NCBI RefSeq assembly: GCF_963678635.1 | Contig: NW_026970944.1 | Coordinates: 1-64,000, forward strand | DNA from: Symsagittifera roscoffensis | Taxonomy: Eukaryota; Xenacoelomorpha; Acoela; Convolutidae | Direction of reading: 5' to 3' | DNA length: 64,000 bases | Part shown: piece by piece, positions 1 to 8,870 of the stretch | Layout of the letters: every line of letters starts with the position of its first letter | Position numbering within the stretch: position 1 is the stretch's first letter | Notes under the pieces: generated by a model | Databases searched by the model: none | Told to the model about the DNA's origin: nothing | Seen by the model: the letters and a program-made list of their open reading frames with translations, nothing else | Program-made: the position numbers and the translations under genes

Positions 1-417
1 TTTTGATTTTCTTGCTTCATCTTGGGCCACGTTCCTGGTGTGAACCCATCTAAATGTGAGTGTTTCTTTTCCCTCTACGATCGTTTCAGTAGACTCACTT
101 CTTGAGTTACCCCATAAGTTTACAATTCTTGTAGCTCTTCTATGTCTTTGCATTTTTAATGATCATTCGGACTTACTTATTTGTTAATGGTTATCAAACT
201 CGGCATGCCTGTTGGTTTGAGTTCTCCAAATCTTGTGATTTTTTTTTGATTCGGTTTGACCATTGGTTCGTCGTGATGCATTGAGGGTCTTTTCTGATAT
301 GTTTTTCCTCGCTGATTTTCTTGTCGTTTGTATTTTACCCTCCGTATCGGGTTGCTTCTTCTTCTGTTTTGGTCTGTCTTTGTGGTCCATAGTCTTTGTG
401 TCTTGTTCGCCAGTCAA
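1..417 (-). other. Left flank with minus-strand open frames, unknown
   Basis: Two minus-strand open frames lie here: a 77-codon very basic one (184-417, rich in Lys, Arg, Thr and Gln) and a second that runs from about 154 off the left edge. The basic, Lys/Thr-rich composition resembles C-terminal tails of gypsy-type integrases, such as the tail of element B at 47239-47748. That is inference from composition only. The copy 1 LTR starts right at the end of this block, so copy 1 may have inserted into or beside an older element. No catalytic motif is visible. Confidence 0.25.
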
Positions 418-419
418 TG

Positions 420-829
420 TGGAACCTGATCTAAACTACATTTTATGATTGGATAAATTAGATATTTTACCAATGTAAAGTATTTAATATTAACCAATCA
501 TGATCCATCTGACTAACAATCCACTTATTTGTAAGTGCTGAAATTACTTGTAATTTCAGCACCAGAGAGATTTGAATTTAACTTAGAAATTAGTTGACTC
601 TCCAAGAAGACTTCAGCAACCGCAATAAACCAGTATACCCTAGATCTATTGAGCCTAGCAGAGACTAGTTAAACAACCTGAGACTAGATAGTATAAGAGT
701 AAGATTAGGATTGGTATTAGACTAAGAAGTTGCACGAATCTATCCGGCCGAAAATAAGATAGCGTGACGAGCAGACGGTGTACCCTATCCGAAATTACTC
801 TATGAGTTATACACTTCGGTCCTAACTCA
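420..829 (+). repeat. 5' LTR of family A copy 1
   Basis: This 410-bp LTR is matched by 18933-19342. It has TG/CA ends, a possible polyadenylation signal AATAAA at 624-629, a perfect 13-bp inverted repeat with a 2-nt loop at 535-562, and an imperfect palindrome around 446-505 that contains opposed ATTGG and CCAAT boxes. U3, R and U5 limits cannot be set without transcript ends. Confidence 0.93.
535..562. promoter_or_regulatory. 28-bp palindrome in the family A LTR
   Basis: Thirteen bases (GTGCTGAAATTAC) are followed by TT and then their exact reverse complement. The same palindrome sits in the LTRs at 19048-19075, 22510-22537, 42117-42144 and, with one mismatch, 54993-55020. Surrounding LTR sequence has drifted much more. 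It could be a dimeric transcription-factor site or an RNA hairpin in the transcript ends. Its function is unknown. Confidence 0.8.
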
Positions 830-831
830 TC

Positions 832-841
832 TGGTGCGACC
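832..841 (+). promoter_or_regulatory. Primer-binding site of copy 1
   Basis: TGGTGCGACC lies two bases after the LTR. It begins TGG, complementary to a tRNA 3' CCA end, as expected for minus-strand priming. The same sequence, reversed, lies inside the copy 2 5' LTR (41872-41881). The two LTRs at 20988 and 22281 carry a one-base variant (GGTTGCACCA on the plus strand). The tRNA species was not identified. Confidence 0.75.
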
Positions 842-916
842 ATAAGTCTCGAACAAGACCTTAATAGCTTAGAATTAACCAAAAATAGATTAGAATTTAG
901 ACAAAACATTTTTAAA

Positions 917-1150
917 ATGTTACACGACGATAATTTAATCGAAATGTCTCTACGAATCAATAGATCAAAGCCAATATTCCGAACGATAAGAGAACTACCC
1001 GGAATTGCAAGAAGACCTCGAACCAGAGACGACATACGACAAAGTAGAAAATTACCATATAGTTATATGATAGTTCGGCAAAAGCCAACACAAACTTTTG
1101 TATTTAGAATACTACTAGCAATGAATTTAGATTTTCATTTGCAAACATAA
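917..1150 (+). CDS. ORF0: conserved 77-aa leader protein of family A
   Basis: This 77-codon frame starts about 75 nt after the primer-binding site and ends at TAA. Three further leader copies carry the same frame intact: 20659-20892 and 21952-22185 (both 77 codons) and 41560-41799 (79 codons), all without internal indels. Most differences fall at third codon positions or are conservative swaps. The core RELPGI-x-x-RPRTRDDIR and the ends MIVRQKPTQT and FHLQT are nearly fixed, so the frame looks protein-coding under selection rather than a chance uORF. The product is small and basic, with no signal peptide or membrane segment. I do not recognise it. A leader peptide that controls Gag translation, or an RNA-binding accessory protein, would fit. 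Confidence 0.7.
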   Translation: MLHDDNLIEMSLRINRSKPIFRTIRELPGIARRPRTRDDIRQSRKLPYSYMIVRQKPTQTFVFRILLAMNLDFHLQT

Positions 1151-2077
1151 AATCTTGAAGTCAATCTTCAAAATCATTTCAGGCGCTAAACCAAATTATT
1201 AATATACAATAACGATTGATAAGGAGATCTCAGATCGTTTTCCTAAATTCTGCAGTAATATACAAAACATGTTTGAAAAATATTTATTGAAAAATCAAAA
1301 TAAAAATTAGTAGCATGACAATAAATGGTTAGTAATTATAAATCATCCTGTTGTTCCAGCTTCATCACCTAAACATAACAGCATTCATAAGCTCACTAAT
1401 ATCATAAAAACACTAAATCTTTTCTCTACACAAATTTAAATCATTTTAAACTTAAATTCACTTAAATTTAAAATCAGATCATCAAGGCTCATCCTTGGAT
1501 CTTAAATCATTTTGTATTTAATTAAATTTAAAAACTTGATCATCAAGGCCTCTCCTTGGATCAAAAAGAACAATTTTGTTCTCCCCCACCCACTTAGCTA
1601 GTGTCTAACGACCTCAAACGTCGATTCACTATCCAACCCTTTCTAAAAACCCAGGACCAACAGAAATTTTTGAACAAAACTAATCATTCTAATTAGGATA
1701 AACAGTGAAGAACTTCGGTTATTCATCCTTCACTTGATCCCCCCTCTTACCAGACCCAGGATAAATCTTAGACTTAGTAAGTTTAAAATAGTATCTAACG
1801 AACTACTCGCGTTCTAATTATACCTGAACCTTGTGGATCGATTTACTATTCTCCAACCCTGAACACAATCACTACCCTTAAGTAAGATTAAGTAAGTTAA
1901 CACCTTAGCTTATACTAGCCACGAGAAAGTATAAAATCATTCTTCGGAATCGATATACTTTTCTCCCCAACCCTGAACAAATAGACCCAGGTTAGGCTAA
2001 CCAAAAAATCGTAAGGACTAACAGTCTAAGTAATAGAAATCATTTAACAACCTTTTGCATCCGTCATCCTAAACCTT
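1151..2077 (+). other. Untranslated leader of copy 1
   Basis: There is no long frame between ORF0 and ORFa. The stretch holds short direct repeats: a CATCAAGGC...TCCTTGGATC motif occurs twice (about 1478-1500 and 1541-1563) and can fold on itself, and CCAACCCTGAACA occurs twice (about 1854-1867 and 1967-1980). The same leader is recognisable in copy 2 and in the rearranged block. Packaging or dimerisation signals would be expected here in a retrovirus-like RNA, but none can be assigned. Confidence 0.6.
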
Positions 2078-2545
2078 ATGTCATTTAAAAACCTAGGAAA
2101 TAAACAAACAATCGTTCTACACAATTGTGAAATAGATAACAAAAAATACGATCTTGTAATCACACCACACACACAAACAGTTGGATATATCAGAACAAAA
2201 CGACAAACACTAAAAAGAAAAATAATAACCAAACAAAGACAAATTACACGAAAAAGATTTTCCAAAAACCGCAACGCATTTTCAGAATCAGAAACCAGCA
2301 GTTTAGACGAACTTTATAAATTAAAAGAATCTATAGATAAAAATTGCCCCATTCACGATCAATTATATTTTTCCGACTCAGAAACAACTTCAAATTCATC
2401 AAAAAGAGGAAAAAGAAGAATAAAAAAGCAATATAAACACAAACCAGTACATTTATACAATTGGAATCAACCAATTAGACACATTGATAATTACATATTA
2501 ACAGTCATCAAACAAAAAAATGAGCTCAACACACACCCCAGGTGA
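2078..2545 (+). CDS. ORFa: basic 155-aa protein upstream of Gag
   Basis: A 155-codon ORF, strongly basic (Lys/Arg-rich), with a Ser/acidic patch near residues 70-80 and 110-115 and no signal or membrane segment. Its last 26 nt overlap the start of the next ORF in another frame, next to a run of seven A. A diverged, broken relative is readable in copy 2 on the minus strand (about 40170-40580), so the gene belongs to the family. The ATG is not kept in copy 2. The function is unknown. Possibilities are a matrix-like or regulatory RNA-binding protein, or a 5' coding exon: its stop directly follows a CAG/GTGAAG donor-like site near 2541, but that site is not conserved. Confidence 0.6.
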   Translation: MSFKNLGNKQTIVLHNCEIDNKKYDLVITPHTQTVGYIRTKRQTLKRKIITKQRQITRKRFSKNRNAFSESETSSLDELYKLKESIDKNCPIHDQLYFSDSETTSNSSKRGKRRIKKQYKHKPVHLYNWNQPIRHIDNYILTVIKQKNELNTHPR

Positions 2546-3767
2546 AGAAAGTCCAGATGATGATGATATCTTCCCCTTTATCGTAGATGCAACCACTGAT
2601 AGAGGACAGCATATATTTTGCAAAAATTTACTCTTAAATTTGTTTGAACCCGGAATCAGTCCATGTAAAACAGAGTTCCCAGATGTAAAAATCAAAAGAC
2701 AAATTATCGATCACTATTTGAAAGATATATGTAACTTAACACAACAATACGGAATCTACTCCATAGAATTCAACTCACCAAACCAGAATCACAGCAAATA
2801 TGTAATTCAAACAGACGACCTTGATTTAGAATTCTCAAAAGTATTCTCAGAATATATAAAAAGCATACAATATCATAACTCACAAAGAGCAAACTCCATA
2901 TTCACCAATGAAGTTTTTGCAATAATATATAGTTATATCTCGATATTAGAAAACGAAATCCCAATCACAAATGTTTCACCGACAGAAACATCTAAACATA
3001 TAAGAGTACGACATGAAATCACACTACTCTCTAGTTTTCTAAATATAATTAAAGAAAATTTCACGAAAGATGAAGTTTCACAACATACAAAACACGACTT
3101 ACAAAAAATTTTGGCATGGTTCATAATAGATTATTTCACACATAATATTGATTTAATTTCACAAGCAAGAAAAAATTTTAGACCCCAAAACTCAAACGAT
3201 GATACTGCCATCACAGAACAATCAGACTATGTTTGGGACCCCGAATGGTCTCATCCCGCATTCATAAACTTCCCACAATCAATCTCAAGTCAAGCAATAA
3301 GTACAATATCTTATGTAAGAGATTATGTAAGAGTAATACCATTAACCATTGATGCAACACCATTAAACTATAATACATTTTTACCTGATATGCAAAATAA
3401 TCGTTTAAACTCCACAGTCATACACAATGAAAACCTCAATGGAACTAGAAATCTCACTCAACAAGATATCCAGACACCATCACACTTCATAAATGAAGAA
3501 ATCGTACACACAACAACTACACAACAAAGTATTTCACCAATACGTCCAAATTTAACAACACCAAGAAATACAAACCCTTCACAAACACAAGTAACCTTAC
3601 AATCAACCGTTAAACTTTCGGTTGCCCCAAAATATTCACACATGGATTATCAAACATACAGACCCATGACAATACCGTCAAAAACACGTAAAACGTTCAC
3701 TAGAAACAATTTTGCAGAACATAATTATAATTACACACATCCATCAAAAACAAATTATCCCCCATGA
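2520..3767 (+). CDS. gag: Gag N-terminal block (415 aa, ends at an in-frame TGA)
   Basis: A 415-codon ORF in the same reading frame as the 935-codon Gag ORF that follows; only the TGA at 3765-3767 and 15 more codons separate them. In copy 2 the matching stretch (around 38900 on the minus strand) reads through without a stop, so the two blocks were probably one Gag polyprotein. Residues about 55-75 (EFPDVKIKRQIIDHYLKDI) and 235-250 (YVWDPEWSHP) are well kept in copy 2. The C-terminal third is Thr/Asn/Gln-rich and disordered-looking. By position it would be the matrix-like part of Gag. The TGA may be a mutation in copy 1 or a readthrough stop of the kind used by gammaretroviruses (there at the gag-pol joint). 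Confidence 0.7.
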   Translation: MSSTHTPGEESPDDDDIFPFIVDATTDRGQHIFCKNLLLNLFEPGISPCKTEFPDVKIKRQIIDHYLKDICNLTQQYGIYSIEFNSPNQNHSKYVIQTDDLDLEFSKVFSEYIKSIQYHNSQRANSIFTNEVFAIIYSYISILENEIPITNVSPTETSKHIRVRHEITLLSSFLNIIKENFTKDEVSQHTKHDLQKILAWFIIDYFTHNIDLISQARKNFRPQNSNDDTAITEQSDYVWDPEWSHPAFINFPQSISSQAISTISYVRDYVRVIPLTIDATPLNYNTFLPDMQNNRLNSTVIHNENLNGTRNLTQQDIQTPSHFINEEIVHTTTTQQSISPIRPNLTTPRNTNPSQTQVTLQSTVKLSVAPKYSHMDYQTYRPMTIPSKTRKTFTRNNFAEHNYNYTHPSKTNYPP

Positions 3768-3812
3768 AAAAATTTTAATAATTATACAAGATCTCGAAAC
3801 TGGGATAACCCA

Positions 3813-6620
3813 ATGGCACAAACTAATTCAGTAAACTTTCAAACAAATTTACATCCTTCACAGGATCGTAGTGAAAACTATCCATTTTTTCAACAAAATA
3901 AAAATAAAAAACAAACATCTTATCAAATGGATTACTTATCCTCAGATGATGATTTTTTACAACCAGATATATTTGCACCATATAATCAAGAATATCGTGG
4001 ACAAGGAGTACAGAAACCACATACAAATCATAGAATTTTTTCTCCACAACCGATAGATACACAAAATCAACAACCAATTCAGCAACAAAAACCAATTAAT
4101 ACACAATATTTTCAACCAATTCAGCAACAAAACCCAATGATCACACACTCGTATCAACCGACACAAATGCAAAATGAAATACCACTCCCATATTATCTTC
4201 AACAACACGAAATAACAAGAAATCAACTTTCAAATTTTTCTCAAATGCCAAATGCAGCAGAATCATTACAAATGACAATGAATCCATACCTTATGGGTGG
4301 ATCATCAATAACATCAAATAAACCTTTAATGGTATTCACAGGAACAGACCCTGAATATTCTGTAGAAGACTATTTAAATGCAGTAACAGCAAATTTGATT
4401 TTAAATATAGGACCTGAACCAATTAATACGCCACTACATCAAAACTGGATACATCGACGCACAGCGTTGATACAAACAACTTTAGACGGCGCAGCCCAAA
4501 AATGGTTTTCAGTATTGCCTATAGAAATAAAATCAAATTGGAAAAGGTTAACACAAGAATTTTCAAAAATGTTTGACTCCGAAAGAAACAAACAACAACA
4601 AAGAGTTTTATGTAATGAAATTCGCAGATTACCAAATGAAACCATCAAGCAATTAGCAGTACGCATCGAAACACTAGTTCGAAAAGCATATTCATTATAT
4701 ACACACGACTATAAAAACACAAAGATGACAGAAATCTTAATGATGACCTTAACACCGCAATTAAGAAAAATAGCAATAAAAAAGAGAGCATCCCATCCTT
4801 CTTCAATTCGAGAACCCGATTTAGATTTTCGAAAACTAGTAGACAAACTAGAACAAGCAGAAATCACAATGAAACTCGAAGAAACAGAAAATCTGAAATT
4901 ACAATATGTTAACCGAATCGAAACAAATACCACAAGTATCAACAATATACAGGAATCAGATACAGACCTCGTTGAAAAAATCACTGAAATACTCAATATT
5001 TACGAAAAACACCCAAATTTTAAAGGCAAACCATCTTTCAAAAAATGGTGTAATTATTGCCGACGATACGGACATAGTATTTCTGAATGTAGACAAAAAC
5101 AGCAAGACAATCAAAATAAACCTCAAAAATTTAAAGAACCAAATAAATCATTCTATCAATACATGAAAAAAGATCAAAATCTACCGAACAAAACTGTGTA
5201 CAGCAACAACAGTTCAGGAAAACCACTCCCGAACAATACAAATTATACAAGAAATCAATCACCATATAACTCAAGTTATAGAGGAAGATCACCAGAACGA
5301 AGAAATACGCAAAATTCAACACAAAATCACTACAATAGACCAAATAGTCGAAATAACTACTCCAGATCAAATTCAAATACAACACGATTTGTTTCTAGAT
5401 CTAATTCCCAATCAAGAAATAATTACTATCCAAACAATCAATCACGAAATTCATCATACAATAGGAATAGAAACTACTCCAATAATCGGAATAGAAGTTA
5501 TTCAAACAACCGAAACCAGAATTACCCGAACAATCGATCAAGGAATAACTCATATAATAGATCGAACTATAACAGACCAAACAATAATTACCAAAACAGA
5601 TCACGAAATAATTCACAAAATCGACATTCAAGTTATAATAATCCTTATAGAAATTATTCCCAATCACCACACACGAATAATAACCATTATAATAATTCTA
5701 ATAATCGCCATAGAAGTAGTACACCTAAACATCAAAGGAATATAAATCAAGTACAATCAAATCCAGAAACAACATCAGACCCTCCAGGTATTGACGACAC
5801 AGTAAATGATATGTTACAACTCAATCAAATAAACTGTGAATCATCAGACTCAGAAAGTGAAACAGAAAACACTATCTCCATCAATATGATAGCAGTCGAA
5901 AATGACTATGAACCTATTATATATGAACAACCATTTTCATCACACATATATGAAAATCAATCAGAACTCCTTCACAATTATTATATTGAACCCATCCATT
6001 CCACACCGACGACGCAAAAAACTAATGAAATTAACACTACAAATCAACCCAATGAGAATGACAAAACAAAATGCTTGAATACAAATCACATCTATCAAAA
6101 CATACAAAAAGAACAACCCAAAGAAAAAATTTGGACAATACCATTTCTTTTAGAAAGTCCAAGAAGCAAAGAATTTCAACCACCAGATCTTGAAATTGAT
6201 TTTCTAATTGATTCAGGAGCAGAATCAAATATAATAAACATTCCCACATGGAATGAAATAAAAACCTTACACCCAAAGCTAACACCTCTTGAAACCTCCA
6301 GTAAACTAGCAACAGCACAAGGATCAACATTGGTAAACTATGGAAAAATTCAATTATTTCTTCTCCCCACAAGAACAATGGAGCAAAATAAAATTTTAAC
6401 TAAACCATTTAAACAAATATTCCATATCACTGATATTAAACACAATATCATTGAAATACCATTTATCTCTAAATATATACCAACAATCAACATATTAAAC
6501 AGTAAAATACTGATCAAAGATAAATACACAAAAGCAAAAGACACATCCCTAACATTTTTTCAAAGATTAAACAAACAACCACCATTCTTTTCAAAATTTT
6601 ATCCAATATATAACCAATAA
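3813..6620 (+). CDS. gag: Gag capsid, nucleocapsid and aspartic protease (935 aa)
   Basis: The N-terminal 150 residues are Gln/Asn-rich. Residues about 165-360 look like a retrotransposon Gag capsid, with the FTGTDPEYSVEDYL start, an AAQKWF helix and an ETIKQLAVRIETLVRKAY helix. A CCHC zinc knuckle (C-x2-C-x4-H-x4-C) lies at residues about 413-426, followed by about 210 residues very rich in Asn, Arg, Ser and Tyr, a likely RNA-binding tail. The protease motif LIDSGAES has its catalytic Asp at residue 800. The ORF stops at TAA 6618-6620, and the RT ORF follows in the same frame with no other stop between. Protease is therefore translated with Gag, and RT needs stop suppression or reinitiation at 6717. 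Confidence 0.88.
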   Translation: MAQTNSVNFQTNLHPSQDRSENYPFFQQNKNKKQTSYQMDYLSSDDDFLQPDIFAPYNQEYRGQGVQKPHTNHRIFSPQPIDTQNQQPIQQQKPINTQYFQPIQQQNPMITHSYQPTQMQNEIPLPYYLQQHEITRNQLSNFSQMPNAAESLQMTMNPYLMGGSSITSNKPLMVFTGTDPEYSVEDYLNAVTANLILNIGPEPINTPLHQNWIHRRTALIQTTLDGAAQKWFSVLPIEIKSNWKRLTQEFSKMFDSERNKQQQRVLCNEIRRLPNETIKQLAVRIETLVRKAYSLYTHDYKNTKMTEILMMTLTPQLRKIAIKKRASHPSSIREPDLDFRKLVDKLEQAEITMKLEETENLKLQYVNRIETNTTSINNIQESDTDLVEKITEILNIYEKHPNFKGKPSFKKWCNYCRRYGHSISECRQKQQDNQNKPQKFKEPNKSFYQYMKKDQNLPNKTVYSNNSSGKPLPNNTNYTRNQSPYNSSYRGRSPERRNTQNSTQNHYNRPNSRNNYSRSNSNTTRFVSRSNSQSRNNYYPNNQSRNSSYNRNRNYSNNRNRSYSNNRNQNYPNNRSRNNSYNRSNYNRPNNNYQNRSRNNSQNRHSSYNNPYRNYSQSPHTNNNHYNNSNNRHRSSTPKHQRNINQVQSNPETTSDPPGIDDTVNDMLQLNQINCESSDSESETENTISINMIAVENDYEPIIYEQPFSSHIYENQSELLHNYYIEPIHSTPTTQKTNEINTTNQPNENDKTKCLNTNHIYQNIQKEQPKEKIWTIPFLLESPRSKEFQPPDLEIDFLIDSGAESNIINIPTWNEIKTLHPKLTPLETSSKLATAQGSTLVNYGKIQLFLLPTRTMEQNKILTKPFKQIFHITDIKHNIIEIPFISKYIPTINILNSKILIKDKYTKAKDTSLTFFQRLNKQPPFFSKFYPIYNQ

Positions 6621-6716
6621 AGAAAACACCTGAAACCACTATCAGGAAACATATATAATTTTTCAATAAAACAAGTTCACCAATATGATAAAAAACAAAA
6701 CAAACAACAACTTTAT

Positions 6717-8870
6717 ATGTCAGATTTTGAATTCAAACCTATCCATAAGTTTTTCAAAATCACAATTTCATCCATAAAATACTTGAAAAACTCGAATTCA
6801 GATATTATTTCTCTACATGTATACAACAATACACCCTATCAAGTAACACTACCTTTAGGACTTTTAGGCTATTGCGAAACCAACGCTACAATATCACCAA
6901 TATACGAAAAAGCATATCGCGTAAATAATATACTCCAATTATTAGATATTTGTCAATCCACAATTCTTAATGAAGAATTATCCATAAATAATATAATAAG
7001 TAACGAAAAAAGAAATACGGATTATTTCACAAAAACCCCATATTTCAAACCGACATTCAACATAAATAACTACACAGAGAATCAACAGAAATTTTTAACA
7101 ATGTTTAATTTCCAACATTCACAAATAACACAAGACGAATTTGAAAAATTAGCCAAACAGCTAATTAAATATTCATCAGTCTATGCAACATCCAAATTTG
7201 ATGTTGGCAAAATCAGCTCATCACTACATCTCCCATTAAAACCAGACGCAGTTTTCAAAAAACAAAGAGCAAGTAAAGTACCAATTCATTTACACGATAA
7301 AGTGAATAGATTACTTGATATTTTAGAACAATACAATATAATCTCACCAGTAAATAAAGAAGAACAACCAAAAGGTAACACATTTATCAACCCTGTTATC
7401 ATTCTAGCCAAAGGAGAATCATTAAAAATCGTTCTCGACGCTAGATACCTCAACTCACTCATAGATGAATCAAAGTGTAATTGGCCTATTGAACCAATAC
7501 AAGTTATTTTAACAAAAATAAACGGAAAATACTTTACAACCGCAGATATGAATAGTGCATACAATCAAATGCCATTAGATGAACAATTGCGACGTTTAAC
7601 ACAATTTGTTATTGGAAACCAACAGTATGAATTCAACCGCTTATTCTATGGAATATCCATAGGACCAGCAGCATTTTCAGCTTTTATGAGCAAAATTTTT
7701 CGACCACTAATACTCAAGAAAAACGCAATCACCCATTTACACGATGTTTTTATGCAATCACAGACTAAAGAAGAAATGTTCAATGTTGTAGAACAATATC
7801 ACCAAATACTTCAGAACGAAAATCTGAAGGCCGCCCCCGATAAATCACACTTCTTTTTGACAAGAGTAAAATTCTTAGGACATAATATAGAAAGAAAAAC
7901 AATCACCCCATTAAAATCACGCATTGATGCTATTCAAAAACTCCAACCACCAACAAACAAAAAGAAAATCCAAGAGTTCCTTGGAATGTTGAATTTTTTA
8001 AGTAAATATGTCTATAAAATGCAATTATACCTAAGACCATTTTATAATATACTTAGACAACAAAATAATTTTGAATGGAACACAGAACATCAAGCACGAT
8101 TTGAAGAAATTAAAAAACTTCTAACTGAACAAATTTCAAACACAATTCCAGATTCAAATCAACCATTTTATGCAATGTGCGATGCTTCGAACTTTGGCAT
8201 CGGCGCAGCGTTATTACAATCACATAATGGTACAAACAAAATGAACCTTATATCAGCAAACTCTCGATTATTCACTCAAGCAGAGCTAAGACTCTCAACC
8301 CTAATGAGAGAATGTACAGCCATAATCTATACACTTACAGAATATGAATTTCTGATACTTGGATCAAAACATCCAACAGTTCTATTCACAGATCACAAAC
8401 CAATCATTTTTCTCTTTACACAAAAATCTAATCCAAATCACCGAGTTTATAGATTTCAACTAATTCTAATGAAATTCCCAAACTTACATATAGTTTGGAT
8501 AGCAGGAAAAAATCTTGCATTACCAGACACATTAAGTCGAAATACGCCACCGGAATTACTTACACGTAAAACCACAGTTGAAATACCCAAAAATATAAAA
8601 TTCTACCTTGCAAAAAACGAAACATCACCCCGACTAGAATGCAAATATGCAGTAAAAACTGACGTTGAACAATCACAGATAAACAATCTACAACACTTCC
8701 CACTTTATTTAGATTGTCAAAATAATCACTATGAAGTTGACCTACTTGGAACATCAACTTTTAAACCAATCCCATATTCACAATGGATAAAAAATAACAC
8801 CCAACAAAAAAGAGTAAAACAACACTCGCATAAAAAAGACCTTTTTCCACTAATTGAAAAAAAAACCTAA
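6717..8870 (+). CDS. pol: Reverse transcriptase and RNase H (717 aa), RT active site altered
   Basis: RT motifs are clear: IVLDARYLN near residue 240, TADMNSAYNQ near 277, and LFYGISIGPAAFSAFM, which is the RT family's usual F-G-x-x-x-A-P-A-x-F region in modified form. At residues 340-343 (7734-7745) the catalytic box reads HLHD where the family has YXDD, so one of the two invariant aspartates is missing. Copy 2 still has YLDD at the same place. RNase H follows: Asp in CDASNFGIG (about 487), Glu in RECTAI (about 530) and Asp in TDHKP (about 557). The frame is open from directly after the Gag TAA. It ends in a nine-A run at 8857-8865; the integrase continues in the frame entered by a -1 shift. 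Copy 2 has no such break there. Confidence 0.9.
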   Translation: MSDFEFKPIHKFFKITISSIKYLKNSNSDIISLHVYNNTPYQVTLPLGLLGYCETNATISPIYEKAYRVNNILQLLDICQSTILNEELSINNIISNEKRNTDYFTKTPYFKPTFNINNYTENQQKFLTMFNFQHSQITQDEFEKLAKQLIKYSSVYATSKFDVGKISSSLHLPLKPDAVFKKQRASKVPIHLHDKVNRLLDILEQYNIISPVNKEEQPKGNTFINPVIILAKGESLKIVLDARYLNSLIDESKCNWPIEPIQVILTKINGKYFTTADMNSAYNQMPLDEQLRRLTQFVIGNQQYEFNRLFYGISIGPAAFSAFMSKIFRPLILKKNAITHLHDVFMQSQTKEEMFNVVEQYHQILQNENLKAAPDKSHFFLTRVKFLGHNIERKTITPLKSRIDAIQKLQPPTNKKKIQEFLGMLNFLSKYVYKMQLYLRPFYNILRQQNNFEWNTEHQARFEEIKKLLTEQISNTIPDSNQPFYAMCDASNFGIGAALLQSHNGTNKMNLISANSRLFTQAELRLSTLMRECTAIIYTLTEYEFLILGSKHPTVLFTDHKPIIFLFTQKSNPNHRVYRFQLILMKFPNLHIVWIAGKNLALPDTLSRNTPPELLTRKTTVEIPKNIKFYLAKNETSPRLECKYAVKTDVEQSQINNLQHFPLYLDCQNNHYEVDLLGTSTFKPIPYSQWIKNNTQQKRVKQHSHKKDLFPLIEKKT

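Noticed and set aside
655-1035. 126-codon minus-strand ORF across the 5' LTR and leader
   Set aside because: It lies opposite ORF0 and the LTR, has no independent conservation, and is a shadow of a constrained region.
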